This document shows positions 1-9,085 of a stretch of DNA of 64,000 nt, in pieces. The notes under the pieces are model-generated. The model ran no database searches. It saw nothing but the letters and a program-made list of their open reading frames with translations, and had not been told where the DNA came from. The number at the start of each line of letters is the position of its first letter. Position 1 is the stretch's first letter. The stretch is from contig NZ_SLXK01000016.1 in the NCBI RefSeq assembly GCF_004341035.1, positions 1 to 64,000 of the forward strand, in the 5' to 3' direction. A program made the translations under genes and the position numbers. The DNA comes from Scopulibacillus darangshiensis. GTDB lineage: Bacteria > Bacillota > Bacilli > Bacillales > Sporolactobacillaceae.

Positions 1-135
1 GATTTTGACCTTATGGATGGAGGGGATCCAACCTCCCCACCGCGATTTGCTTGCGAAAAATGTGGCGGAGAGATGTATCCAGAGTATTATAAAGGAGTAC
101 ATGGTCAGGAATATAAACTATCGGATATTCTCTAA
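1..135 (+). CDS. C-terminal end of a hypothetical protein with a CxxC motif (partial)
   Basis: Frame 1 is open from the window edge to the TAA at 133-135 and encodes the last 44 residues of a protein that starts outside the window. The visible part contains a CEKCGG motif, which resembles one knuckle of a zinc ribbon, followed by an acidic and aromatic tail. A good hairpin terminator follows 10 bases after the stop, which supports this as a real gene end. Too little is visible to name a function. Confidence 0.6.
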   Translation, partial: DFDLMDGGDPTSPPRFACEKCGGEMYPEYYKGVHGQEYKLSDIL

Positions 136-145
136 CCAAAAAAGG

Positions 146-171
146 ACCGGGCGGTTTTTGCCCGGTTTTTC
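146..171 (+). terminator. Rho-independent terminator
   Basis: A 7-bp GC-rich stem (ACCGGGC / GCCCGGT) is followed directly by a run of T. It lies between the upstream + strand gene and the convergent symporter gene, so it ends the former. Confidence 0.85.
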
Positions 172-183
172 TTAATAGATATA

Positions 184-1605
184 TTATTCTTTCGCCTGTG
201 TTTCCTTCTTAGGATCTCCCCAGCACTCAACATTTTTCAGCCAAGGGATACTTGAAGCCCGGAAGACTGGATCTTTGCCTTGTTTCTTTTGATCCATATA
301 ATCTTTCAAGACAGCGTAGGCAATTTTCCCAAGTAAGGTAATGGCAACAAGGTTAGTGATTGCCATCAGGGCCATGAATAGATCGGCTAAACTCCAAACT
401 ACAGGGACCGCTATTACCGCACCGAATATAACCATTAGAACAACGGCAACACGGTAAATGTTTAATAGTGTTTTTCCATTTGTGTGAAATTGAATGTTGC
501 TCTCACCATAATAATAATTCCCAACAACTGAGCTGAAAGCGAACAGAAGGATCGAAAGTCCTACAAAAGGGCCACCCCATGAGCCAATTAAGGTGTTCAT
601 AGCATTTTGTGTCAAGTTGATCCCATCAGATATGGAGGAATTCACCCATTCTCCTGAAATAAGAATCATAAAAGCGGTTGCACTGCAGATGAGCAAGGTA
701 TCTGTAAATACACTTAACGTCTGCACCAAGCCTTGTTTTGCAGGATGGCTGACATTGGCTGTCGCTGCAGCGTTTGGCGCACTACCCATCCCGGCTTCAT
801 TTGAGAACAAACCGCGTTTGACACCATTCATGATCGCTGCTCCCAAACCGCCGCCGACAATTTCTTTTATTCCAAACGCATTTTCAAAAATTAATGCAAT
901 TATATTTGGAATTTCAGTCACATTCATGATTAAAGTGACAAGCGCGACAGCTACATAGATAATCGCCATGAAAGGGACGATAATCCCTGTGAAATTAGCG
1001 ATTCGCTTAAGCCCGCCAAAAATAATTAGGGCGGTGACAATCGCAAGGATTATACCAAGTAAAAGCCGGTTGACTCCAAAGGATTGTTTAAAGGCAACTG
1101 TTATCGTGTTGGTTTGAACAGCATTAAAAATAAGGCCATATGTAACAGTAATTAGCACTGAAAAAAGCACTGCCATCCATTTGGCATTTAGGGCTTTTTC
1201 CATATAGTAAGATGGCCCGCCGCGAAAAGTATCACCATTTTTGACTTTATAGACCTGTGCTAGCGTGCTCTCAATAAAACTCGTAGCACCGCCAATTAAA
1301 GCGATGAGCCACATCCAAAAGACGGCTCCCGGTCCTCCAGTGGAAATAGCCAGTGCTACACCAGCCATATTCCCTGTACCGACACGGGAGGCTGTGCTGA
1401 TTGTCCAGGCTTGGAAAGAAGACACGCCAGATTTGTCAGCCGATGTTTCGTCTTTAATAACCCGAAACATTTCCCCGAATAGTCGGAATTGAACAAACCT
1501 TGTCCGGATTGTAAAATAAATGCCTAATCCAATTAATAAAATAATAAGGACATTGCTGTACAGTTTGTCATTGATGACCCCTAGAACGGAAGTAAGTGCA
1601 TCCAA
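184..1605 (-). CDS. Sodium/alanine (AGCS family) symporter
   Basis: This is an AGCS (alanine or glycine:cation symporter) family membrane protein that would import a small neutral amino acid with Na+. It has about ten hydrophobic segments and the family motif GTGNMAG near residue 76 of the form given here, with the conserved SNEAGMGSAPNAAA stretch mid-protein. I chose the TTG at 1605 because AGGAG lies 11 bases upstream (1617-1621) and the protein then begins just before the first membrane helix, as AGCS proteins do. An in-frame ATG at 1665 would add 20 residues but has no ribosome binding site. It is monocistronic on the minus strand. The substrate cannot be told from sequence. Confidence 0.9.
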   Translation of the reverse strand: MDALTSVLGVINDKLYSNVLIILLIGLGIYFTIRTRFVQFRLFGEMFRVIKDETSADKSGVSSFQAWTISTASRVGTGNMAGVALAISTGGPGAVFWMWLIALIGGATSFIESTLAQVYKVKNGDTFRGGPSYYMEKALNAKWMAVLFSVLITVTYGLIFNAVQTNTITVAFKQSFGVNRLLLGIILAIVTALIIFGGLKRIANFTGIIVPFMAIIYVAVALVTLIMNVTEIPNIIALIFENAFGIKEIVGGGLGAAIMNGVKRGLFSNEAGMGSAPNAAATANVSHPAKQGLVQTLSVFTDTLLICSATAFMILISGEWVNSSISDGINLTQNAMNTLIGSWGGPFVGLSILLFAFSSVVGNYYYGESNIQFHTNGKTLLNIYRVAVVLMVIFGAVIAVPVVWSLADLFMALMAITNLVAITLLGKIAYAVLKDYMDQKKQGKDPVFRASSIPWLKNVECWGDPKKETQAKE

Positions 1606-1805
1606 TATGTCTTTCACTCCTAAGTTATTATTTATGTAATGGCCGGGTGGAACGACCAATGACATATAATATTTAAAAAGGTTAAAATATTGGGATCTGA
1701 AAATCCTGAGGGTTTATTCCTCTGTCATATATATCATGAACAATGGTTTAAAACAAGGCAAAAATGTTTATCTCAAACTAGAAAGAGGATTATTAAAGGG
1801 GGTAA

Positions 1806-2210
1806 TTAAATAAGTGTTGAGGCTTTATTCACTACAAGGTTCTGGAAATCCAGAAGAACACCACCCCTTGCCAAGAAATCAATCCCCAGAATAGCATCAA
1901 ATCCATAACTTCCAAATATATCGCCAAACTGCGAGATAAATTGATTAAAACAATAGCCATTTATGTTTAAGCCATCCAATACCTGTTGGCAGCATAACTC
2001 GCTTTGCCCCCCGATGCCATACATCTTAACAGCTCGTCCTTTTTTCAAATCAGTATCCGACATCATCCCAGCATCCACAAACCGATCTGTATCAAAAACT
2101 GAAACAGCACAGCCCGTGTCCAGAAGGACATGATCAAGATGCAACGTTTTTTGCCGATATCGCACATTTATTGAAACGATCGGTAATCCATCAATTAATG
2201 CCATCTTCAT
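1806..2210 (-). CDS. Retropepsin-like aspartic protease domain protein
   Basis: A 134-residue protein that looks like a single retropepsin-type aspartyl protease domain. It has the active-site style motif LLDTGCAVSVFD at residues 29-40 and a second conserved patch ILGIDFLARGG near residue 110, typical of clan AA proteases. The family usually has DTGA or DTGS; here the fourth position is Cys. There is no signal peptide or membrane anchor, so it should be cytoplasmic and act as a dimer. A GGAG ribosome binding site is 10 bases before the ATG. It stands alone between two intergenic gaps. The function of such bacterial proteins is poorly known. Confidence 0.75.
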   Translation of the reverse strand: MKMALIDGLPIVSINVRYRQKTLHLDHVLLDTGCAVSVFDTDRFVDAGMMSDTDLKKGRAVKMYGIGGQSELCCQQVLDGLNINGYCFNQFISQFGDIFGSYGFDAILGIDFLARGGVLLDFQNLVVNKASTLI

Positions 2211-2462
2211 TGGTTACACACTCCGCCATCACTTATATTCTTATAAAACAAACATATGCAGAACACCGAATGACTAGTAATATAAAATATAATCAATAAG
2301 TGAAGGAATTAAACAGTGTGATCGAGAAATTTTAGAGATTAACGGAAAAGTAAAGAGATGGGTGTTTTGAAGGGGCGAAGATTGATTTTTATAACCATAC
2401 AAAGCACGATCTTAAACAAAACTGACGATACAATGATATAATCATGAGAGGCGTGATTTAGG

Positions 2463-3329
2463 ATGTATTGGCATACATATGAAAACACAGATTTATTCCT
2501 TCGTGATGCGGAAGATTTTCTTTTAGAAAATGAGGCTGTCAATAATTTGCCTTTAGGGGTTCTTTATAATTTAAGGAAAGAACTCACTCATAAGGAAAAA
2601 CCATTTTTGGCGGCAATCGGTGAAAATAATAACCCTGTCATCATTTTCGTCATGACCAAATTCGGTCGTCTTATATTAGCGGGAGACACTTCCCATCCAA
2701 ATTTGGATGCAGCGATAAAAAAAGCAATTGAGCATATTTTAGAATCGGAAATAACCATACATAGTGCCATTGGGGTAAAAGAACTGGCTTTTGCTTTTGC
2801 AAATGAATTTACTTTGCAAACAGGCCAGACACAAATGGTTGATATGGACCAAAGAATCTACAAGCTTGATCAGGTTAACCGGATTGATGTCAGCCAAGGC
2901 TATTTACGACTGCCAACCCAAGATGAAACTGAACTCTTAAACCGCTGGGTACATGCGTTTTCTAAAGCGACATCTGATCAGCTTTCAGCAGAAGAGGCAG
3001 CGGTCCTGGTGCAACAGAAGATTAGCAGTGATACATTGTATTTATGGGATCATAACGGACCTGTTTCCATGGCGAATATGACAAGACCGACCAAAAACGG
3101 AGCAGTTATTTCTTATGTTTATACACCGCCGGAATATAAGAAAAAGGGCTATGCCACATCCTGTGTTGCTGCCCTTAGCCAGAAAATATTAGATAGCGGC
3201 TATTCATTTGCCAGTCTTTACACTGATCTTGCTAATCCAACTTCGAATGGCATCTATATGAAAATCGGCTATCAGCCTATTGAAGATTCTGTCTTGATTT
3301 CTTTTGATAAACAAGCTCTTCATTTTTAA
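2463..3329 (+). CDS. GNAT family N-acetyltransferase
   Basis: A 288-residue protein with an N-terminal region of about 150 residues and a C-terminal GNAT acetyltransferase fold. The C-terminal part has the acetyl-CoA binding pattern (YTPPEYKKKGYATSCVAALS) followed by the LYTDLANPTSNGIYMKIGYQP signature of FR47-like acetyltransferases. It would transfer an acetyl group from acetyl-CoA to an unknown acceptor. A GAGAGG ribosome binding site precedes the ATG by about 9 bases. It is divergent from the retropepsin-like gene and alone in its transcript. Confidence 0.85.
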   Translation: MYWHTYENTDLFLRDAEDFLLENEAVNNLPLGVLYNLRKELTHKEKPFLAAIGENNNPVIIFVMTKFGRLILAGDTSHPNLDAAIKKAIEHILESEITIHSAIGVKELAFAFANEFTLQTGQTQMVDMDQRIYKLDQVNRIDVSQGYLRLPTQDETELLNRWVHAFSKATSDQLSAEEAAVLVQQKISSDTLYLWDHNGPVSMANMTRPTKNGAVISYVYTPPEYKKKGYATSCVAALSQKILDSGYSFASLYTDLANPTSNGIYMKIGYQPIEDSVLISFDKQALHF

Positions 3330-3529
3330 ATTAAAGTTTTTATAACGTTTTTTTAGCGAAGTCTTAAATTTTTGTTATATAATCATTGAAGAATATGATA
3401 CCATTGTAATAAAATAGAGTTAGTAAAAGTAAGACCATATTCATAAAATATTAAAACATTCGAATCCAGGTTTAAAAACCACAAAGTCATATGGATATTG
3501 AGTGCTGTTTGGATGGAGGGACTAAACAC

Positions 3530-4528
3530 ATGAATGAACATGATGAATTATACGACATAACAATTATCGGCGGGGGACCGACCGGTTTATTTACCGCATT
3601 TTATGCCGGTATGAGGCAAATGAAGGTCAAAATTATTGAGAGCATGCCGCAATTAGGCGGACAGCTTGGTGCATTGTATCCTGAGAAATTCATCTATGAT
3701 GTTGCCGGATTTCCTAAAGTTTCTGCGCGCGAACTTGTTGAGAGCCTGAAAGAACAAGCCTTCCAATTTGACCCAACCATCGTCTTGGACCAAACGGTTG
3801 AAAAGCTTGAACGGCTTGAAGATGAATCACTTATTCTTAGAACAACAACCGGTGAGGTGCACTATACGAAGACAGTTGTCATTACAGCCGGAGTCGGTGC
3901 ATTTCAGCCCCGCCGGTTAGAAGCCGAAACCGCTGACCAATATGAGGGCAAGAACCTTCATTATTTTGTTGATAATCTTAATACATTTGCAGGCCAAAAG
4001 GTACTGATTTGCGGCGGTGGCGACTCTGCTGTGGACTGGGCAAACATGCTTGACCCAATTGCAAAAGAAGTAACTTTAATTCACCGCAGAGATAAGTTCC
4101 GTGCGCATGAGCATAGTGTGGCACAATTAATGAATTCCAAGGTCCAAATCAGGACACCGTTTGCCGTTAAGGAATTACACGGTGACGGCGAAAAGGTCCA
4201 TAAAGTTACTATGCAACAAATCAAAGGCGACGAGACTTTTGAAATAGACGTGGATGCCGTGATCGTCAATTATGGTTTTGTCTCATCACTTGGACCAATC
4301 AAAGAATGGGGCCTTGATATCCAAAAGAATTCGATCATGGTTAACTCAAAAATGGAGACAAACATTCCTGGTGTCTATGCTGCCGGCGACATATGCTCCT
4401 ATGATGGCAAGGTGAAATTGATCGCCACTGGGTTCGGTGAAGCACCGACGGCTGTCAACAATGCCAAACATTATCTCGATCCAAAAGCAAGAACACAGCC
4501 AATGCACAGCACCAGCATGTTTGGTTAA
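3530..4528 (+). CDS. yumC: Ferredoxin--NADP+ reductase, YumC type
   Basis: A thioredoxin-reductase-like flavoprotein of 332 residues that moves electrons between NADPH and ferredoxin or flavodoxin. It has the FAD motif [10 protein letters not shown] near the N-terminus, the NADPH motif [11 protein letters not shown] mid-protein and the C-terminal AAGD motif. There is no CxxC redox pair, which separates it from true thioredoxin reductase. Length and sequence match B. subtilis YumC. I chose the ATG at 3530 because GGAGGG is 9 bases upstream; the in-frame ATG at 3491 would add 13 poorly conserved residues without a ribosome binding site. It is monocistronic, followed by a terminator. Confidence 0.93.
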   Translation: MNEHDELYDITIIGGGPTGLFTAFYAGMRQMKVKIIESMPQLGGQLGALYPEKFIYDVAGFPKVSARELVESLKEQAFQFDPTIVLDQTVEKLERLEDESLILRTTTGEVHYTKTVVITAGVGAFQPRRLEAETADQYEGKNLHYFVDNLNTFAGQKVLICGGGDSAVDWANMLDPIAKEVTLIHRRDKFRAHEHSVAQLMNSKVQIRTPFAVKELHGDGEKVHKVTMQQIKGDETFEIDVDAVIVNYGFVSSLGPIKEWGLDIQKNSIMVNSKMETNIPGVYAAGDICSYDGKVKLIATGFGEAPTAVNNAKHYLDPKARTQPMHSTSMFG

Positions 4529-4536
4529 GAAAGGTT

Positions 4537-4566
4537 AGAGCCCCCGATCTATTTCGGGAGCTCTTT
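4537..4566 (+). terminator. Terminator between yumC and the convergent regulator pseudogene
   Basis: An imperfect stem (GAGCCCCCGA / TCGGGAGCTC) with T residues after it. It lies directly after the yumC stop and overlaps the end of the minus-strand regulator remnant, so it could serve both directions. Confidence 0.75.
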
Positions 4567-5165
4567 TATCTGCTTGCAGTTTTGATAACATTTCAAAGCA
4601 ATATAGAGCAGTAGGCAATGCTCAAAGGAATGGATATCGAGCAATGTCAGCCTGCTGATTCTTTTTAATCTGTAATTTAGGGTGTTACGGTGAATATATA
4701 GCGCCTCTGCAGCCTTTGATACATTTAAATTATGCCGGCAATATTCAATGAAGGATCCTGCTAGAATTGAAAAATCCTTTTGGGAGATAAGCCCCTCCAC
4801 ACTAACCATCAATTTTTTCTTCATTGGCTTCGACAGCTGCCGTGGCAGAACCTCAAGTGTTATACGCCAGTCATTATAGGCGTAAAGGCTAGGTTTGATG
4901 CCTGCAAGCTCGCCTGCTTGAATGGCAGCCGCAGCATTCGCATATGATTCATTCATGTCGGATAAGTGTTGACCTCTTCGGGATAATAACTGATCATATC
5001 GTTTCGCTTGATGACATCAAGCGATGACTGATGGAGCGTCCCAACCCGGTTTGGATCAGTACAGCCGATAATATTGCCCCGTTCATCAGTCATGCTAATT
5101 GGAAACTCTAAGATTTCCGATGTTTTTTCGATGATATTTTGTGCAATATGACTAATCCTTAATAT
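4549..5165 (-). pseudogene. Broken CdaR/PucR-type transcriptional regulator
   Basis: Two fragments of one regulator are visible. The upstream fragment (5165 to 4957) encodes about 69 residues of a sugar-diacid-recognition domain, including IIGCTDPNRVGTLH, and ends in a stop. The downstream fragment (4956 to 4549, 135 residues) is the PucR C-terminal helix-turn-helix domain with NVSKAAEALYIHRNTLNYRL. About 165 residues that normally lie between are missing, the frames differ, and the expected start codon, 8 bases after AAGGGGG, reads ATA instead of ATG. Full-length relatives have about 380 residues. It is divergent from the amino-acid oxidase operon and was probably its activator. A residual HTH peptide could still be made from the ATG at 4956. 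Confidence 0.8.
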
Positions 5166-5241
5166 TTTTCCCGCCCCCTTAATGACTGAATTATTTAATT
5201 GTTAATTATTCTACCACGGTTCAAGAGGACTTGAAACACCA

Positions 5242-5259
5242 AATGTAAGCGCAAACATT
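5242..5259 (+). promoter_or_regulatory. cre site (CcpA operator)
   Basis: The sequence AATGTAAGCGCAAACATT fits the degenerate Gram-positive cre consensus WWTGNAARCGNWWWCAWW at every position. It lies 90 bases before the oxidase start, between the broken regulator and the catabolic operon. It implies repression by CcpA when preferred sugars are present. Confidence 0.75.
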
Positions 5260-5348
5260 TGTTCAACATAGCCATAGATTTTTACACCATCATGCGTTAT
5301 AAATAAATTGAAGATTACAAATAGTCGATAGACAGGAGGCGGAAAAAC

Positions 5349-6515
5349 GTGGCCGGTCATGCAGATATTATTATTGTCGGCGGCGGTGTAATGGGTTCCA
5401 GCATCGCCTATAACCTTTTAAATGATAGTTACGATGGCAAAATACTTGTGTTTGAAAGAGATCCGCTGTATGAATTTTCATCGACACCAAGGAGTGCAGG
5501 GGGAATCCGTCAGCTTTACACAACTGATATAAATATTCAAATTAGCAGGTATAGTCTGCAATGTTACAAAGCCTTTCCTGAAACGATGGCCATTGATGGC
5601 GAGCCGGCAGAAATCGATTTTAAACAAAGAGGTTATTTATTTCTTGCCAAAGAAGATATGATGAGCCATATTGAAGACCAATTGGTTGTCCAGCATAAAT
5701 ACGGCGTTCCGTCAGAGTGGCTTGACAAAGAAGCATTATCGAAAATCATACCGGAGCTGAATGTCAGTGATCTAGCAGGGGGGCTGTACTGTGCTGAGGA
5801 CGGGTACCTTGATCCTTACTCCGTTATGCAAGGCTATATGAAGAAAGCGAAACAACTTGGTGCGAGATATATGCATGAAGAAGTTGACACAATCTTGACT
5901 GATCGGAATGGCATTATGGGCATCTGTACGAAGAAAGGGGAGGTTTTCCGTGCTCCAATTGTCATCAACTGCGCCGGGGCATGGGTACCTAATTTAAGTG
6001 AAAGAATCGGCGCTCAACTTCCAATTTTACCTTTAAAAAGGCAAATTTTTCAGTTCGATGTTCAAACACCTTTGGATAAACCGCTGCCGTTGACCATTGA
6101 TCCTTCAGGCATCTATTTTCGCCATGAGGGTGCCGCATTGATCGCAGGCTTTTCCGAAAAGGTCGAACCAGGCATTGATTTCCATTGGGATCGTTCTTAT
6201 TTTATTGAAAACATGTGGCCAATTCTAGCCGATCGCATTAGCAATTTTGAACAGATAAAAGTGAATGGGGGCTGGGCGGGATTGTACAGCCATAATACGA
6301 AAGATCAAAATGCGATCATCGGCGGCTATCCAAATATCAACGGATACTATGTTGCCGCAGGGTTTAGCGGCCATGGCATGCAGCAAGCGCCGGCTGTTGG
6401 CAAAGGAATGTCAGAGCTGATTCGAACAGCTAAATATGACACAATTGACCTATCACCTTTAAGAGTCGGACGATTTCAGGACAATGATCTGATTATAGAA
6501 AAAGCGATCGTATAA
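5349..6515 (+). CDS. FAD-dependent amino-acid oxidoreductase (DAO / sarcosine-oxidase-like)
   Basis: A 388-residue flavoenzyme of the DAO family, which oxidises the C-N bond of amino acids or N-methyl amino acids. It shows the FAD-binding motif IIVGGGVMGSSIAYNL at the N-terminus and the C-terminal motif VAAGFSGHGMQQAPAVGKGMSE, typical of glycine and sarcosine oxidase-like proteins. The GTG start at 5349 has AGGAGGCGG about 8 bases before it. It leads an operon with an ornithine-cyclodeaminase-like gene and a Na+/solute symporter, which suggests a secondary or cyclic amino acid as substrate. The exact substrate is an inference. Reading frame intact. Confidence 0.87.
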   Translation: MAGHADIIIVGGGVMGSSIAYNLLNDSYDGKILVFERDPLYEFSSTPRSAGGIRQLYTTDINIQISRYSLQCYKAFPETMAIDGEPAEIDFKQRGYLFLAKEDMMSHIEDQLVVQHKYGVPSEWLDKEALSKIIPELNVSDLAGGLYCAEDGYLDPYSVMQGYMKKAKQLGARYMHEEVDTILTDRNGIMGICTKKGEVFRAPIVINCAGAWVPNLSERIGAQLPILPLKRQIFQFDVQTPLDKPLPLTIDPSGIYFRHEGAALIAGFSEKVEPGIDFHWDRSYFIENMWPILADRISNFEQIKVNGGWAGLYSHNTKDQNAIIGGYPNINGYYVAAGFSGHGMQQAPAVGKGMSELIRTAKYDTIDLSPLRVGRFQDNDLIIEKAIV

Positions 6516-6529
6516 CAGGAGGGTATAAC

Positions 6530-7495
6530 ATGTTGGTTTTAAATGAAAAAGCTATTGACGAAGCAGCCACAATGAAAGACATCATTAATGCCATTGAGGA
6601 TGCTTACAGGATATATGAAAAAGGCGCCTTTAATATGCCAAAAAGGTCGCATATATCGGAAGGTGACAACACGCTGTTATTAATGCCTTGCCTTAACCAG
6701 AACGGATTTGGGACGAAAATCGTCTCTGTCTTTCCCAATAATAAAAAACATCCTGTCATACAGGGCCTGATGTTGCTTAATGATGGAGAAACCGGCAAAC
6801 CTAAAGCGCTGTTAAACGGCAGACAATTAACAGCGGTTCGAACGGGGGCTGTGGGCGGGGCAGCTGTCCGATATTTGTCACCGGAGAGTGCAACATCAGC
6901 TGGTCTAATTGGCACCGGTGTTCAAGGCATGTATCAATTAATCGCCACATGCAGTGAGCGGACCATTAAGGATATTTATTTATCAAATCGTTCACAAGAA
7001 AAAATCCCCGCATTTGCTAAGAAATTAAGGTCACATATTTCGGCGGATACAACCATTCACATCACAGGTTCTGCCGAGGAAGCCGTCCGCCATTCAGACA
7101 TTATCATCACAGCGACCACATCAAAGACCCCGGTTTTGCCAGATGATCCTGACATCTACAACGGCAAACTAGCGATCGGCATCGGGTCCTTTCAGCCTAA
7201 TATGAGGGAATTCCCGCAAAGTCTGTTAACAGAAGCAGAGAACATGTTTATCGACTCAAATGATGCCACGCATGAAACCGGAGATCTCATTGACCCGCTT
7301 ACAAATGGCTGGCTGCGGGACTCACAGATCCTGCCCTTTTCTAAATTAGTCAGCAGCGAGGTGGAGGTCGATTTATCACATGCTGTTCCAAGAGTGTTCA
7401 AATCAACAGGGATGGCATTGTTCGATTTGGTCGTCGCCGAGACGATTTATAAGAAAGCCAGAACTGAACAGATTGGCCAATTCATCGAATTATAG
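6530..7495 (+). CDS. Ornithine cyclodeaminase / mu-crystallin family protein
   Basis: A 321-residue NAD(P)-binding protein with the Rossmann motif GLIGTGVQGMYQL near residue 125 and the LLNGRQLTAVRTGAVGG segment of the family. Members are ornithine cyclodeaminases, alanine dehydrogenases, or reductases of cyclic imino acids such as 1-pyrroline-2-carboxylate. AGGAGGG precedes the ATG, and the gene follows the oxidase by 14 bases. Next to an amino-acid oxidase and a symporter, a cyclic-imine reductase role fits at least as well as ornithine cyclodeaminase; this is inference. Reading frame intact. Confidence 0.87.
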   Translation: MLVLNEKAIDEAATMKDIINAIEDAYRIYEKGAFNMPKRSHISEGDNTLLLMPCLNQNGFGTKIVSVFPNNKKHPVIQGLMLLNDGETGKPKALLNGRQLTAVRTGAVGGAAVRYLSPESATSAGLIGTGVQGMYQLIATCSERTIKDIYLSNRSQEKIPAFAKKLRSHISADTTIHITGSAEEAVRHSDIIITATTSKTPVLPDDPDIYNGKLAIGIGSFQPNMREFPQSLLTEAENMFIDSNDATHETGDLIDPLTNGWLRDSQILPFSKLVSSEVEVDLSHAVPRVFKSTGMALFDLVVAETIYKKARTEQIGQFIEL

Positions 7496-7508
7496 GGGGG
7501 ATGATTAG

Positions 7509-8976
7509 GTGCATACCATCATTATTGTGGAATTTGTTTTGTACTGCGTTGCCATGCTGGGCATTGGCGTTTATTTTAGCCGGCGGGACCTGAGTCACTC
7601 TGATTTTTTGCTTGGCGGCAAAAAGCTTCCGGTGGGCTCTCGCCTTCTCAGAACGGGCCACAGGGGAATCTGCCTGGCTTTTGCTAGGTTACACGGGATT
7701 CGTTTTTGCTACAGGGCTTTCGGGGGTTTGGGTCGCTGCCGGTATTGCATTAGGTATAATTTTCTCTTGGTTATTCTTAGCAAAACGGTTTATGAAGGAA
7801 ACTGATGAAAATAAGGTTCTGACCCTGCCGGATTATCTAGCAAAAAAATTTGGCCGTCATGCCCAACTCATTCGTTGGGTATCGACCATTTTAATTGTCA
7901 GCTTCATGATGTTTTATTTCGGGGCACAAATCGCTGGTGCAGGCAAAACACTCTTTGCGGTTTTTCACTTGAATCTTATCGGTGGTATGATATTAAGCCT
8001 GGCTATTGTTATCATTCTTTCATTTCTTGGCGGTTTTATTTCGGTTGTTTGGACAGATATGATTCAAAGCATTATGATGCTGGTCACTTTAGTGGTTCTT
8101 CCTATTGTTGCCCTCTTTTACATTAATGAACGGGATTTGTCAATTGCACATGCCCTGCAGACCTCAGGAGCCGGGATGGACTCATGGACCGGGGGTGCAA
8201 TTGGCTTTGCTATTGGCGTGTTGTTTTTCAATAATTTCGCTTGGTTCTTTGGTTTTCTCGGCGGACAGCCACAGATAAGTGCCCGCTTCATGGCCTTAAA
8301 AAACAAAAAAGAAGCGAATACCGCAAGCGCCGTCGCCATAATTTGGACAATCCTTGCCTATGCCGGAGCCTTTATGATCGGTTTAACAGCATTAACATTA
8401 TATCAAAATCATCATTTCGCAGATGTTGAAACAATACTCCCCTTTATGATTCTGGATTTATTACCGCCATGGATCGCCGGACTTCTGCTCTCAGGCATTC
8501 TTGCTGCGATCATTTCAACCGCGGATTCACAGCTTCTTGTGCTCACCAGTTCCGTCAGTGAAGACATCGTCCATAATGCACTTGGGTTAAAACTGACCGA
8601 AAAACAGCTTGTTATGGTGTCTAGGATCACCATTATTATTGCAGGTCTTGTAGGATTGACGATTGCCTTAACCTCAAAATCTCTCGTTTATCTTGTAGTG
8701 AGTTGGGCCTGGGCAGGTGTAGGGTGAACCTTATCACCGGCCATAATCTTAACATTTTTCTGGAAGCGTTATTCGGGAATAGGTGTCGTAGCCACAATTA
8801 TTACCGGATTTGTCAGCACCGTCGTTTGGATCTCCACACCGCTTGAGCAAATGTTGACATCAAGATTTACAACCTTTTTCATTGCGGCGGCCGCCGGTAT
8901 TGTCTTTAGCCTGATCTTCCCAGACAATAAATCCGTTAAGAAAAGCAAAGACACAACGGAAGGTGCAGCGTTTTAA
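7509..8976 (+). pseudogene. Sodium:solute symporter (PutP-like), frameshifted and with an in-frame stop
   Basis: The conceptual protein is a sodium:solute symporter family carrier. The first frame starts at GTG 7509 and is good until LLGGKKLP near 7630. The rest (GWALAFSERATGESAWLLLGYTGF onward) is in the +1 frame, so one base was gained or two were lost. That frame is then cut by TGA at 8725-8727, inside the conserved AWAGVG-x-LSPAI segment; translation past it continues for 82 more residues to TAA 8974. Two independent lesions argue for a dead gene rather than programmed recoding, unless both are sequencing errors. It is the third gene of the oxidase operon and was presumably its uptake system. 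Confidence 0.85.
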
Positions 8977-8989
8977 TAATATTAAGAAA

Positions 8990-9021
8990 GGCTGTTTGAA
9001 TTTTTTCAAACAGTCTTTTCG
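8990..9021 (+). terminator. Terminator of the oxidase/symporter operon
   Basis: A stem GCTGTTTGAA / TTCAAACAGTC with a T-rich loop and TTTTC following it, 15 bases after the end of the symporter pseudogene. Confidence 0.85.
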
Positions 9022-9085
9022 TCTATTTGAACGGATATGCTATGATGGATTTTAGACAATAGACATCATCGAGGTGGGAAAATCA

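Noticed and set aside
593-958. 121-codon ORF antisense to the AGCS symporter
   Set aside because: Shadow of a well-supported membrane protein gene; Ala/Pro-rich antisense composition only.
7509-8976. Programmed frameshift or selenocysteine/readthrough at TGA 8725 in the symporter gene
   Set aside because: No slippery heptamer or pseudoknot was seen near 7630, and the TGA falls in a membrane segment with no reason for selenocysteine. Two unrelated lesions fit decay better.
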